A stretch of 51,268 nt of DNA, taken from an uncultured Pelagibacteraceae bacterium (GTDB taxonomy: Bacteria > Pseudomonadota > Alphaproteobacteria > Pelagibacterales > Pelagibacteraceae). Below, one piece after another: positions 16,629 to 25,575 of the stretch. How positions within the stretch are numbered: the first letter of the stretch is position 1; each line of letters opens with the position of its first letter. The stretch covers positions 1 to 51,268 of the forward strand of contig CACEKA010000007.1 of NCBI GenBank assembly GCA_902560015.1. Reading direction: 5' to 3'. The notes under the pieces are model-generated. The model was not told the origin of the DNA and ran no database searches. It saw nothing but the letters and a program-made list of their open reading frames with translations. The position numbers were made by a program, and so were the translations under genes.

Positions 16629-17789
16629 TTATATACCTTTTGAATTTATTTTCATACGCACATAATTACTTAATTTAATTATATCATTAATACTTTTGGG
16701 AGAAATACTTCGGTATTTATTAAATTCTTTTTTTTTAACCAATTTAAAAAAATATTTATAAATATCAGTAAATTTAATTTTATTATCCAAAAAATGTTTT
16801 ACATATTCGTCATTTGCAGAAACTAAAATTGTTTCAAATAAACTTGATTTATCTGGTAAATTTTTAAGGATTTTGACATGAGGAAATTTTTTTTCATTCA
16901 CTCTACTTAAGTTTAAATTATTAAGTTTTTTTATATCTATTTTGTCTGTTTTAATATTTTCAGAAACATCATCATATAATGTATTATGAATAGGGATCTT
17001 CATATCAGTATCATGAGCTATCAATTTTATTATACCATTAGAAAATTTTACTATTGCGTGTATGTAAGATTCTGGATGAATTAATATAGATAAATCTTTA
17101 TATTTAATATTAAATATTTTTTTAGCTTCAATTATTTCAAAAACTTTATTCATCATTGTTGCTGAGTCAATCGATATTTTTTTACCCATGCTCCAATTAG
17201 GATGTTTTAATGCTTGATAAATTTTAATATCTCTAAATTTGGATAGTGGAAGTTTAAAAAAAGGGCCTCCTGATGCAGTTAAAATAACATTATCAATTTT
17301 GATTTTATTTTTTTTTATAGCATACCAAATTGAAAAATGTTCAGAATCTACTGGGATAAAATTTACTTTATGTTTTTTAATTTCAGCTGAAATTAAATTC
17401 CAACCGCAAATGATACTTTCTTTATTTGCAATAGCAATTGTTTTTGAATATTTAATAATTTCTAATGTTGGTTTCAATCCATCTAGTCCTGTAATGGATG
17501 ACATTGTGTAATCAACTTTTTTTTTAAAAATTTTATTAAAACTATTGAATGAGTTATAAATTTTTATTTTCTTATTATTTTTTTTTTTTAAAGCTGTTTG
17601 ATATGAATTTTTGTTATTAATTATTATATGTTTAACTTTGAGTTTAACTGCTTGTTTATATAATTCTTTATAATTTTTATCTGTTGAAAGTAATTCAACT
17701 TTAAATTCATTAATATTCTTTTCTATTATTTTTATTAAATTTTTTCCAATTGATCCTGTTGACCCTAATATTGCTATAGTTTTTTTCAT
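16629..17789 (-). CDS. dxr: 1-deoxy-D-xylulose 5-phosphate reductoisomerase
   Basis: Second step of the MEP isoprenoid pathway, converting DXP to MEP with NADPH; isoprenoids feed the UppS product made two genes upstream. It has 386 aa. The NADPH loop is LGSTGSIGKN (8-17). IANKESIICGW, PVDSEHFSIW (metal-binding Asp and Glu), TASGGPFFKLP and HPNWSMGKKISIDSATMMNK are the complete set of family motifs. The C-terminal helical domain is present (EYVKHFL onward). It is 1 bp from the cdsA stop and most likely co-transcribed. Confidence 0.96.
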   Translation of the reverse strand: MKKTIAILGSTGSIGKNLIKIIEKNINEFKVELLSTDKNYKELYKQAVKLKVKHIIINNKNSYQTALKKKNNKKIKIYNSFNSFNKIFKKKVDYTMSSITGLDGLKPTLEIIKYSKTIAIANKESIICGWNLISAEIKKHKVNFIPVDSEHFSIWYAIKKNKIKIDNVILTASGGPFFKLPLSKFRDIKIYQALKHPNWSMGKKISIDSATMMNKVFEIIEAKKIFNIKYKDLSILIHPESYIHAIVKFSNGIIKLIAHDTDMKIPIHNTLYDDVSENIKTDKIDIKKLNNLNLSRVNEKKFPHVKILKNLPDKSSLFETILVSANDEYVKHFLDNKIKFTDIYKYFFKLVKKKEFNKYRSISPKSINDIIKLSNYVRMKINSKGI

Positions 17790-17790
17790 T

Positions 17791-18462
17791 TTAATAAAAT
17801 CTAATTAATAAATATGAAAACGGAATTGCAAAAATAATACCGTCTAATCTATCTAAAATTCCACCATGTCCTGGTAATAAACTTCCTGTATCTTTAATTT
17901 TTGCCATTCTTTTTAAATATGAAATAATTAAATCTCCTAATTGATTAACTAAAGAAATGATTAATATAAAAATGATAGCATTTAGGTTAAGTTCAACACT
18001 ATAATTGAAAAAATTTTCGAAAATTATTAGTGAAAATAACGAGAATATAAACGAACCAATAGTTCCAGAAATTGTTTTATTTGGGCTAATTTTTGTTAAT
18101 TTTTTCCCCCCTATAGTTTTACCTACAACATAACCTCCTATATCGCTAAAAATACAAATAGAAATTATAAAAAGAAATAAAATTGAGGAACCTATAGTAT
18201 CGTGTAATTCAATCGATGTTGTTGCAAAAATTAAAAATAAATAAATAAAAACAAAAATGTTAAGTATAAAATATTTGATATTTTTTTTGTTTTTATTCAA
18301 ATGTTTACTGAATATTTTCTTAAAAATATTTATGAACTCTAAAAATAAAAGAAAACTGATTATAAATAAAACTATTTTAAATAGAAAACTAAAGTTCACT
18401 AAAATAAGTAAGAATAGTAATAAAATTGAAGTTAATATTCTTTTAGATAAATTATTAAGCAT
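17791..18462 (-). CDS. cdsA: Phosphatidate cytidylyltransferase (CDP-diglyceride synthase)
   Basis: Integral membrane enzyme that makes CDP-diacylglycerol from phosphatidate and CTP, the branch point for all phospholipids. It has 223 aa, shorter than the roughly 285 aa of E. coli but usual for alphaproteobacteria. About six hydrophobic segments are visible, beginning ILTSILLLFLLILVNF. The CDS signature is at the C-terminus: LKRMAKIKDTGSLLPGHGG followed by DRLDG, with the Asp residues that bind metal. SDIGGYVVGKTIGGKKL is the second conserved block. Its start overlaps the uppS stop by 1 nt. Confidence 0.95.
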   Translation of the reverse strand: MLNNLSKRILTSILLLFLLILVNFSFLFKIVLFIISFLLFLEFINIFKKIFSKHLNKNKKNIKYFILNIFVFIYLFLIFATTSIELHDTIGSSILFLFIISICIFSDIGGYVVGKTIGGKKLTKISPNKTISGTIGSFIFSLFSLIIFENFFNYSVELNLNAIIFILIISLVNQLGDLIISYLKRMAKIKDTGSLLPGHGGILDRLDGIIFAIPFSYLLIRFY

Positions 18463-19136
18463 TAAATATTACCAAAATTTCTTTTAATAGATTTATATTT
18501 TTTGATAATCTTGTCATAATCTTTTTCATTAAAATCAGGCCAAAGTTTTTTTTCAAAAAAAATCTCAGTATATGCTAACTGCCATAATAAGAAATTACTT
18601 AATCTTTTTGTATTTCCAGTCCTAATTAGGATATCAGGGTCAGGTATATTTTTTGTATAAAGATTATTAGAAATATTTTTTATAGTAATTTTCTCATTCT
18701 TTTTATTTAATAATTTTATTCCATCAATTAATTCATTTTTTGAGCCATAATTTAGAGCAAGATTTATTTGTAATTTAGTATTATTGAAAGTTATTTTCTC
18801 AGCTTCTTCTAATATTTTATTTAGTTTTAAAGAAAATTTTCTTCTTCCAATTATTTTTAATTTTATATTTTGTTTGTCTAATTCTGACAATTTTTCTTTT
18901 AAAAATTTCTCGAGAAGTTTAAACAAATAAGCAATTTCAATATTTGGACGTTTCCAATTTTCTGTAGAAAATGCAAATAATGTTAAATATTTAATATCTC
19001 TTTTTATGGTTTGTTTAATAATTTTTTCTACAGCAAATAAACCTTCTTTGTGTCCTAGATTTCTTGAATTTTTATTTTTGACACCCCATCTTCCGTTGCC
19101 ATCCATTATTATGGCTACATGATTTAATGGGTTCAT
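18462..19136 (-). CDS. uppS: Undecaprenyl diphosphate synthase
   Basis: cis-Prenyltransferase that makes the C55 lipid carrier for peptidoglycan and polysaccharides. It has 224 aa. Catalytic Asp12 is in IIMDGNGRWG (9-18). LTLFAFSTENWKRP, LNYGSKNELIDG, PDILIRTGNTKRLSNFLLW and AYTEIFFEKKLWPDF are the other canonical blocks. It lies 1 nt after frr and overlaps cdsA, giving the classic frr-uppS-cdsA-dxr order. Confidence 0.96.
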   Translation of the reverse strand: MNPLNHVAIIMDGNGRWGVKNKNSRNLGHKEGLFAVEKIIKQTIKRDIKYLTLFAFSTENWKRPNIEIAYLFKLLEKFLKEKLSELDKQNIKLKIIGRRKFSLKLNKILEEAEKITFNNTKLQINLALNYGSKNELIDGIKLLNKKNEKITIKNISNNLYTKNIPDPDILIRTGNTKRLSNFLLWQLAYTEIFFEKKLWPDFNEKDYDKIIKKYKSIKRNFGNI

Positions 19137-19137
19137 T

Positions 19138-19689
19138 TTATATTGTCATTATTTCTTTTTCTTTTAAAGAAACCTTTTCATCTACTGTTTTTATATGTTC
19201 GTCTGTTATTGATTGAACATTTTTTTCAGATGATTTTTCTTCGTCTTCGCCTATATCTTTAGACTTTAAAAGTTTTTTTAGTTCTTCATTAGCTTCTCTT
19301 CTAATATTTCTAATTGAAACTTTACATTTTTCACCAATTGACTTTATAAGTTTTTTTATCTCCATTCTTCTTTCTTCATTTAGTTCAGGTACTGGCAATC
19401 TTATTAATTGGCCGTCAATTTGTGGATTTAATCCTAGATCTGATTTTTGTATTGCAGCATCAACTAAAGATACATTGTTGGTGTCCCAAACCTGAATATT
19501 TATCATTCTTGGTTCTGGCGTAGTTATACTTCCAACCTGATTTATTGGCATTTGTTGTCCATAGACATCTACTTTAATCAAATCAAGCATTGATGCATTT
19601 GCTCTACCTGTTCTTAACGATGATAATTCTTTTGAGCAAACCTCAATGGCTTTATCCATTTTAAGGCTGTATGATTTTTCATCAAACAT
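19138..19689 (-). CDS. frr: Ribosome recycling factor
   Basis: Splits the post-termination ribosome together with EF-G. It has 183 aa, near the family norm of 185. The three-helix bundle shows the typical LSSLRTGRANASMLDLIKV near residue 18, then YGQQMPINQVGSI and PQIDGQLIRLPVPELNEERR, and a helical C-terminus rich in Lys/Glu. It follows tsf with no intergenic base; pyrH, which is between tsf and frr in most proteobacteria, is absent at this place. Confidence 0.97.
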   Translation of the reverse strand: MFDEKSYSLKMDKAIEVCSKELSSLRTGRANASMLDLIKVDVYGQQMPINQVGSITTPEPRMINIQVWDTNNVSLVDAAIQKSDLGLNPQIDGQLIRLPVPELNEERRMEIKKLIKSIGEKCKVSIRNIRREANEELKKLLKSKDIGEDEEKSSEKNVQSITDEHIKTVDEKVSLKEKEIMTI

Positions 19690-20541
19690 TTACTCTCCAA
19701 TCTTAATTCTATAAAACTCTTTTACCTTTAAATCAGCAATTGAAAGTTCTTTTAATACATCTTGAACTTTCTTTTTTGGCTCCATTACCCATGCTTGAGA
19801 TAAAAGTGCATTTTCTTCCTTAAACTTGTTCATTTTACCCAAGCTAATTTTTTTTGCAATATCTTCAGGTTTTCCAGAATTTTTAAGTTCTTCAGTTACA
19901 AGTTCTTGCTCTTTATCAATTATAGACTTATCTATCAAATTTGACTCTAAAGCTAATGGATTTGAAGCTGCAATGTGCATCGACAGTTGTTTACCAAAGG
20001 TTTTGACTGCATCTGATTTGTCACTTGTTTCCAAAGATACTACAACAGCTAATTTTGCAATATTATCTTTTACTACAGAGTGTAAATAATAATTATTTAA
20101 AGACCCTGTATTTTCGATAGTTTTTGTTTTACCAATAGTAATTTTTTCACCTATTTTTGCAATTAAAGATACAATATTATCTTCAACAGTTTCTCCATTT
20201 GTCATTTTAGAACTTTTTAAATCCTCAATATTTGAATTCTTTTGATTATTTAATTCACTAAGTTCTTTAACAAAATTTGTGAAATCCTCATTTTTTGCCA
20301 CAAAATCTGTTTCACAATTAACTTCAACCACTGATGTTTTATTTTCATCACCACTAACTGCAACAACACCTTCTTTAGCATCTCTAGACATTTTTTTTGA
20401 AGCCTTTGAAATACCTTTTACTCTTAAGATTTCTATTGCTTTGTCAATATCTCCATTAGACTCTTTAATAGCAAGATTACAATCTTTAAAACCAGCACCT
20501 GTTGCTTCTCTAAGTTTTTTTACTTTTTCAATATCACTCAT
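19690..20541 (-). CDS. tsf: Elongation factor Ts
   Basis: Nucleotide exchange factor for EF-Tu. It has 283 aa. The N-terminal UBA-like domain reads [19 protein letters not shown], followed by the core signature [11 protein letters not shown] with Asp79-Phe80, the pair that inserts into EF-Tu. [10 protein letters not shown] marks the second core subdomain. It lies directly after rpsB (1 bp) as in nearly all bacteria, and would share the rpsB leader control. Confidence 0.97.
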   Translation of the reverse strand: MSDIEKVKKLREATGAGFKDCNLAIKESNGDIDKAIEILRVKGISKASKKMSRDAKEGVVAVSGDENKTSVVEVNCETDFVAKNEDFTNFVKELSELNNQKNSNIEDLKSSKMTNGETVEDNIVSLIAKIGEKITIGKTKTIENTGSLNNYYLHSVVKDNIAKLAVVVSLETSDKSDAVKTFGKQLSMHIAASNPLALESNLIDKSIIDKEQELVTEELKNSGKPEDIAKKISLGKMNKFKEENALLSQAWVMEPKKKVQDVLKELSIADLKVKEFYRIKIGE

Positions 20542-20542
20542 A

Positions 20543-21361
20543 TTAATTTAATGTCTCCTTACCATCAGTAGCAAATTTTTTTTCTAATTTTTCTCTATCT
20601 AATTCTTGAACTGTTTTAGTTTCATCCTTATCTTTTGTATCTTTTGTCAAATCATCCTTTGGTTCAGGAGCTGGTATTGAACTTTTTGCGTTATTAATTG
20701 TTTCTTTGATTAAATTACAATATAAATCAATTGCTCTTCTCGCATCATCATTTCCAGGTATTGGATAATCAATATTATCTGGATTAGAATTACTATCTAG
20801 TATTGCAACAATAGGTATGCCTAATTTAACTGACTCTGCTATTGCAAGCGACTCGTAATTTGTATCAATAATAAAAACTAAATCAGGTGTTTTTTTCATA
20901 TCAGCAATACCACCTAGAGATCTTTCAAGCTTATCTTTTTTGACACTCATTTTTAGAAGTTCTTTTTTGGTAAAACCTCTATTTTCAGCATTTAGTGCGG
21001 TTTCATATTGCTTCATCTTTTTTATAGATCCAGAAATTGTGCCCCAATTAGTTAACATACCACCCAACCATCTGTAGTTAACAAAATACTGATCTGTTTC
21101 TTTTGCAACTTCCGCAATTGCTTCTGATGCTTGTTTTTTTGTAGATACAAATAAAATTTTTCCATTATTTGCAATCGTATTATAGACTTTTTCAAGCGCT
21201 ACTTTTGTTAGCTCTAATGTTTGTGTTAAATCTATAATATGAATTGAATCTCTTTTTCCAAATATGTATTTCTTCATTTTTGGATTCCATCTCAAAGTTT
21301 TGTGTCCAAGATGAACGCCTGCTTCTAATAATTGTTGTATTGTTATTTCTGGTATTTTCAT
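20543..21361 (-). CDS. rpsB: 30S ribosomal protein S2 (uS2)
   Basis: Small-subunit protein needed for S1 binding and translation initiation. It has 272 aa. [20 protein letters not shown] (9-28) is the N-terminal signature, with [32 protein letters not shown] and [11 protein letters not shown] following. After about residue 230 there is a charged tail rich in Asp, Lys, Glu and Thr, making it some 30 residues longer than E. coli S2. It is the first gene of the long envelope/translation run and is preceded by a structured leader. Confidence 0.97.
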   Translation of the reverse strand: MKIPEITIQQLLEAGVHLGHKTLRWNPKMKKYIFGKRDSIHIIDLTQTLELTKVALEKVYNTIANNGKILFVSTKKQASEAIAEVAKETDQYFVNYRWLGGMLTNWGTISGSIKKMKQYETALNAENRGFTKKELLKMSVKKDKLERSLGGIADMKKTPDLVFIIDTNYESLAIAESVKLGIPIVAILDSNSNPDNIDYPIPGNDDARRAIDLYCNLIKETINNAKSSIPAPEPKDDLTKDTKDKDETKTVQELDREKLEKKFATDGKETLN

Positions 21362-21448
21362 ATTTATTCCCGGTTAAGCCACCACAGTAATTTCCAACAA
21401 AGGACCGGAGGTATAAAACCAACAACTGTGTGCGTGTTAATTTAATTT
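21362..21448 (-). ncRNA. rpsB leader RNA with possible pseudoknot
   Basis: The leader is visibly richer in G and C than the flanking DNA. In the transcript CACAGU (21430-21425) can pair with ACUGUG (21388-21383), and UCCGGU (21409-21404) with ACCGGG (21374-21369). The order of the four strands makes an H-type pseudoknot. The last strand ends 7 nt before the AUG, so folding could hide the ribosome binding region. A candidate cis-regulatory RNA before the S2 gene has been described in Candidatus Pelagibacter ubique; that this is the same element, and that S2 binds it, is inference. Confidence 0.75.
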
Positions 21449-21455
21449 AAGGGGG

Positions 21456-21484
21456 TATTTACTAGGATTTAGCCAATATAACAA
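21456..21484 (-). promoter_or_regulatory. Candidate rpsB promoter
   Basis: On the - strand TTGTTA (21484-21479) and TAAATA (21461-21456) are separated by 17 bp, just after the dnaE stop codon. Transcription would begin near 21448, giving a leader of about 87 nt. The -10 match is only moderate and no other candidate in the gap is better. Confidence 0.45.
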
Positions 21485-21491
21485 GGATTTT

Positions 21492-24400
21492 TTAAATTAT
21501 AGAACTAGAAATGTCCATTTTTCTTAAGAGATTAAGCGATTTTCTATCCAAATTCCTTGTATTTTTAAGCTTAAATTTTAACGTTTTTTCAACGGTATCC
21601 ATATTAACATTTACTATAGTTTTACCATCATCTTTTAAAATTTTTGAAATTTCCTTTAACTCATCATTAGATTTAATATTAAATGATACTTCATTAATTG
21701 GACTATTAAAAAGATCTTTTAAGGATCCAATTTTTTGTACATTGATACGTTTAAATCTATTTTCATCACTAGAAATACTTTTTACAAGAGTTAAAATTAA
21801 AGAATTACCTTCTATCAGAATTTCTCGGTTTAATTCCAATATATCTGAAAATATAAATAATTCAAAAACACTGGTTAAATCAGTTAATTTCATAACAGCA
21901 TAAGAATTTCCTTTTGCGGTTTTTCTCTCTTGAACTTTTAATAAAGTAGCAGCAATATTTGCATCCTTAATATCATCATTCGTATTAAAACTTGAATAAT
22001 TTATTATCTTATAATCGTCAAAAATTTCAGTAAACTGATTAAGCGGGTGATCAGAGATAAAAAACCCAACTGCCTCAAATTCTTTTGACAACCGTTCTTC
22101 AAATTTCCAATCTTCAATATCATTTATAATATCATTTTGTGAAGTTTCATCTTCTTCAAATAAATCTATTTGATTAGCTGATTTGTTATCAAATATATTT
22201 TTAGTTTTAAGAATTAAGTTTGGAATTGAGTCAAAAAGTGATTGACGATTTTTATTTATATTATCAAAGGCTCCAGCTTTAACTAACCCTTCTAATTGTA
22301 ATTTGTTCATATCTTTAGGATTCACTCGGTTCAAAAAATCATTTATTGACTTAAATTTTCCATTTTTAGTTCTTTCTTCTACTACATTAGAAATAGCTTC
22401 ATAGCCTACAGCTTTAATACCTCCCAAGGCATAATAAAATTTATCATCTATCGTTCTAAAATCTGCATAACATTCATTGATATCTGGTCTAGTTACTTCA
22501 ATATTTAATCTTTTTAATTCTTCATAAAATTCACTTAACTTATTTTGATTAGAAATATCCATCGTCATAGATGCTGCAATAAATTCCTTTGGATAATAAG
22601 TTTTTAAATATGCTGTTTGATATGAAATAATTGCATATGCAGCAGCGTGACTTTTATTAAAACCATACTCTGCAAAAGGTTCAATTTTTAAAAATATTCC
22701 AGCCGCTACATCTTTTGCTATTCCATTTTTTAATGCACCAGCAATGAAGCCTTGTTTTTGTTTTTCTAATTCAGCTCTTTTCTTTTTTCCCATAGCTCTT
22801 CTTAGAAGGTCAGCTTGACCTGCAGTAAAACCTGATAACTTTTGAGCAATTTGCATAACCTGCTCTTGATAAATAATTACACCATACGTAGGTTTTAAAA
22901 TATCTTCCAAAAGTGGGTGTAAATAATCAGGAGTTTGTCTTCCATGCTTACAATCATTATATGTTGGAATATTGCTCATTGGACCTGGTCTATAAAGAGC
23001 AACTAAAGCTATAATGTCTTCTATATGATTGGGTTTCATTTGCTGTAACGCTTCTCTCATACCAGCACTCTCAACCTGAAATAACCCTACTGTGTTACCG
23101 CTAGATAATAGTTCAAAAACCTTTTGATCTTCATAACTAATATTTTCTATATCAAAATTTTTATCAATTTTTCTTACTAATTTTTGAGTATTATTTATTA
23201 CAGTTAAAGTTTTTAATCCTAAAAAATCAAATTTTACTAACCCAGCATTTTCTGCTGAATACATGTCAAATTGAGTAGAAGGTAACAATAAATCTGCTGA
23301 AGCATCTTTGTATAAAGGTACAACTTCCGTAAGTTTTTTATCTGCTATAACAACACCAGCTGCGTGAGTTGCTACATTTCTATTTAATCCTTCAAGCTTT
23401 AATGAAAGATCGGTTAATTTTTTAACTCTAGGATCATCTTTAACAAGTTTTTGTAAGCGTGGTTCACCAGCTATACATTGAGATAAACTTTGAGGTCTAG
23501 ATGGATCAAAAGGTATCATTTTTGAAATACTATCAACGAAGCCATATGGCAAACCTAATACTCTACCTACATCTCTTATAACCATTCTTGCTTTTAATTT
23601 TCCAAAAGTAATTATATGTGCAACGCTATCTTGATATTTTTTAGTTAAATATTCAAATACTAAATCTCTTTTTTCCTCACAAAAATCTATATCAAAGTCA
23701 GGCATAGAAATACGATCAGGATTTAAAAATCGTTCAAAAATTAAATTAAATTTAATTGGATCTACATCTGTAATTGAAAGACACCATGCAACCAGTGAGC
23801 CAGCACCAGAACCTCTGCCTGGACCTACTGGTATATCATTACTCTTTGCCCATTTAATGTAGTCAGATACAATAAGAAAGTAACTAGAATATTTCATTTC
23901 AATTATAATTGATAATTCATGATCCAATCTATCTTTGTAATCTATATAGATTTGATTAGTTTCAAGATCATTTGATTTGACCTTAAAAATTTTATCAAAT
24001 TTAATTTTTAAACCATTTAAAGAATCTTTTTTTAAAATATCGTCTGCATTTCCACCTTTATCAGAACTAATATTTGGCAAAATTGGATTAGAAAATGAAG
24101 GTCGATAACTACATCTTAAAGGAAAATTATAATTATTTTCTAAAGCCTCTGGTAAATCGGCAAACAATTCAGACATTTCTGAGTTAGTTTTAAAATAATG
24201 TTGATTACTAAGTTTAATTCGAGATTTTTCATTAATGTAGGTTTTGTTACCAATACAAATTAATGCATCATGAGCTTCATACATGTCTTGGTTAAGGTAA
24301 AAGACTTCATTTGTTGCAATTATAGGAATTTCTAATTCTAAAGACTTCTTAAGATTAAATTTTTCAAAACCATTTTCATTTTGATCATTATGACGCTGAA

Positions 24401-24908
24401 TTTCTATATAAAATCGATCTCCAAAAGTAGATTTAAGTTTTTTGTAAAGATCCTGTATTTCACTAAATTTTCCTTTATTAAACAATTCACCAAATAATCC
24501 AAATACTGTCCCTGAAAAAATTGCAACACCCTCATTATCTTCTAGCAAATCATTAAAATTAATATGTGGCTCAGAAAGTTGATCATTTTCTAGAAAAGAG
24601 AGAGATGAAAGTTTAATTATTCTTTTATAGCCCTTTTCATTTAAAGAAAATAAAGGGAGTAAACCTACGGTATCACCAAATTTAAAATTTATTTGTGTTC
24701 CAATAACAGGTTGAGTTCCAACTTTAGAGATTTTTTCAGCAAACTCTAAAGCTCCACATAGATTTGTTGTATCACACAGAGCTAATGACTTTATTTTATT
24801 GGATTTAGAAAAATCTTGCAAATCATCAATTTTTATTGCTCCTTCACATATAGAATATTGTGTATGAATCTTTAGATGATTAAAATCTTGAATTGAAGAC
24901 TCAGGCAT
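21492..24908 (-). CDS. dnaE: DNA polymerase III alpha subunit
   Basis: Replicative polymerase. It has 1138 aa, usual for DnaE1. The N-terminal PHP domain starts HLKIHTQYSICEGA, with Lys in place of the first His of the HxH motif, so it is unlikely to be an active nuclease. The polymerase core has GPGRGSGAGSLVAW, the catalytic acids in MPDFDIDFCEE (Asp404, Asp406) and a third in KFDFLGLKTL (about Asp561). A helix-hairpin-helix region (about 820-890) and a C-terminal OB-fold (about 970-1050) follow. It is the last gene of the birA-to-dnaE run and overlaps lolD by 8 bp. Confidence 0.97.
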   Translation of the reverse strand: MPESSIQDFNHLKIHTQYSICEGAIKIDDLQDFSKSNKIKSLALCDTTNLCGALEFAEKISKVGTQPVIGTQINFKFGDTVGLLPLFSLNEKGYKRIIKLSSLSFLENDQLSEPHINFNDLLEDNEGVAIFSGTVFGLFGELFNKGKFSEIQDLYKKLKSTFGDRFYIEIQRHNDQNENGFEKFNLKKSLELEIPIIATNEVFYLNQDMYEAHDALICIGNKTYINEKSRIKLSNQHYFKTNSEMSELFADLPEALENNYNFPLRCSYRPSFSNPILPNISSDKGGNADDILKKDSLNGLKIKFDKIFKVKSNDLETNQIYIDYKDRLDHELSIIIEMKYSSYFLIVSDYIKWAKSNDIPVGPGRGSGAGSLVAWCLSITDVDPIKFNLIFERFLNPDRISMPDFDIDFCEEKRDLVFEYLTKKYQDSVAHIITFGKLKARMVIRDVGRVLGLPYGFVDSISKMIPFDPSRPQSLSQCIAGEPRLQKLVKDDPRVKKLTDLSLKLEGLNRNVATHAAGVVIADKKLTEVVPLYKDASADLLLPSTQFDMYSAENAGLVKFDFLGLKTLTVINNTQKLVRKIDKNFDIENISYEDQKVFELLSSGNTVGLFQVESAGMREALQQMKPNHIEDIIALVALYRPGPMSNIPTYNDCKHGRQTPDYLHPLLEDILKPTYGVIIYQEQVMQIAQKLSGFTAGQADLLRRAMGKKKRAELEKQKQGFIAGALKNGIAKDVAAGIFLKIEPFAEYGFNKSHAAAYAIISYQTAYLKTYYPKEFIAASMTMDISNQNKLSEFYEELKRLNIEVTRPDINECYADFRTIDDKFYYALGGIKAVGYEAISNVVEERTKNGKFKSINDFLNRVNPKDMNKLQLEGLVKAGAFDNINKNRQSLFDSIPNLILKTKNIFDNKSANQIDLFEEDETSQNDIINDIEDWKFEERLSKEFEAVGFFISDHPLNQFTEIFDDYKIINYSSFNTNDDIKDANIAATLLKVQERKTAKGNSYAVMKLTDLTSVFELFIFSDILELNREILIEGNSLILTLVKSISSDENRFKRINVQKIGSLKDLFNSPINEVSFNIKSNDELKEISKILKDDGKTIVNVNMDTVEKTLKFKLKNTRNLDRKSLNLLRKMDISSSII

Positions 24909-25575
24909 ATGAAGATTTTATATTACCATCACTCATCTCCAATAGTAAATCTGCCTTATTAGCAAAAAATCTATTATGGGTTGCAAATATTATTAATCTA
25001 TTAGGTTTTTTTTGGTTTTCTAAAAGTTTAAATATTTCCTTTGCAGTATTTAAATCTAAACTACCTGTCGGTTCATCAGCAAGAATTATTTCTGGATCAT
25101 TTATAATTGCTCTAGCGATTGCTACTCGCTGACACTCACCACCTGATAGCTGAGAGGGAAAATGATTTAATCTATTTGATAAACCAATTTTTTTTAATAA
25201 ATCCTTAGCTTTATTAACAGCAGAGTCTTTATTATTAATAGATAAGTTTGCTAAATAAACATTTTCTAAAGCTGTAAAATCAGGAAGTAAATTGTTTTGT
25301 TGATAAACAATACCAATATTTTTTGCTCTAAAGATATCATTCTTTTTATTATTTGTTAAATTAACTAATTCATTATTAAATTTAATTGATCCAAGTGTAG
25401 GCTTATCTATTAAAGATATTAAATTAAGTAATGTTGATTTTCCAGAACCTGATGGTCCCATCAATGAATACATTTTTCCTTTATTAAAACTAAAGGATAA
25501 ATTTTTTAAAACCTTAATTTTCTTCTCATTGTTAAAATGTTTAGAAATATTATTTAATCGTAAAAAATTATTCAT
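24901..25575 (-). CDS. lolD: Lipoprotein-releasing ABC transporter ATPase LolD
   Basis: ATPase that powers release of outer-membrane lipoproteins from the inner membrane to LolA. It has 224 aa. Walker A is MGPSGSGKSTLLN, the Q-loop is IVYQQNNLLPDF, the ABC signature LSGGECQRVAIARAI and Walker B IILADEPTGSLD, with the switch His in FATHNRFF. It overlaps the downstream dnaE start by 8 bp and the upstream permease by 8 bp. The pairing with a LolC/E-type permease between proS and dnaE is the standard alphaproteobacterial arrangement and distinguishes it from other MacB-type ATPases. Confidence 0.92.
   Translation of the reverse strand: MNNFLRLNNISKHFNNEKKIKVLKNLSFSFNKGKMYSLMGPSGSGKSTLLNLISLIDKPTLGSIKFNNELVNLTNNKKNDIFRAKNIGIVYQQNNLLPDFTALENVYLANLSINNKDSAVNKAKDLLKKIGLSNRLNHFPSQLSGGECQRVAIARAIINDPEIILADEPTGSLDLNTAKEIFKLLENQKKPNRLIIFATHNRFFANKADLLLEMSDGNIKSSYA

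Noticed and set aside
21192..21425. A 77-codon - strand frame across the rpsB start and leader
   Set aside because: It lies in another frame of rpsB and the structured leader, has no ATG start and no recognisable composition of a real protein.
21511..21903. 130-codon + strand frame within the dnaE 3' region
   Set aside because: Opposite-strand shadow of the dnaE C-terminal domain with no start signal or similarity.
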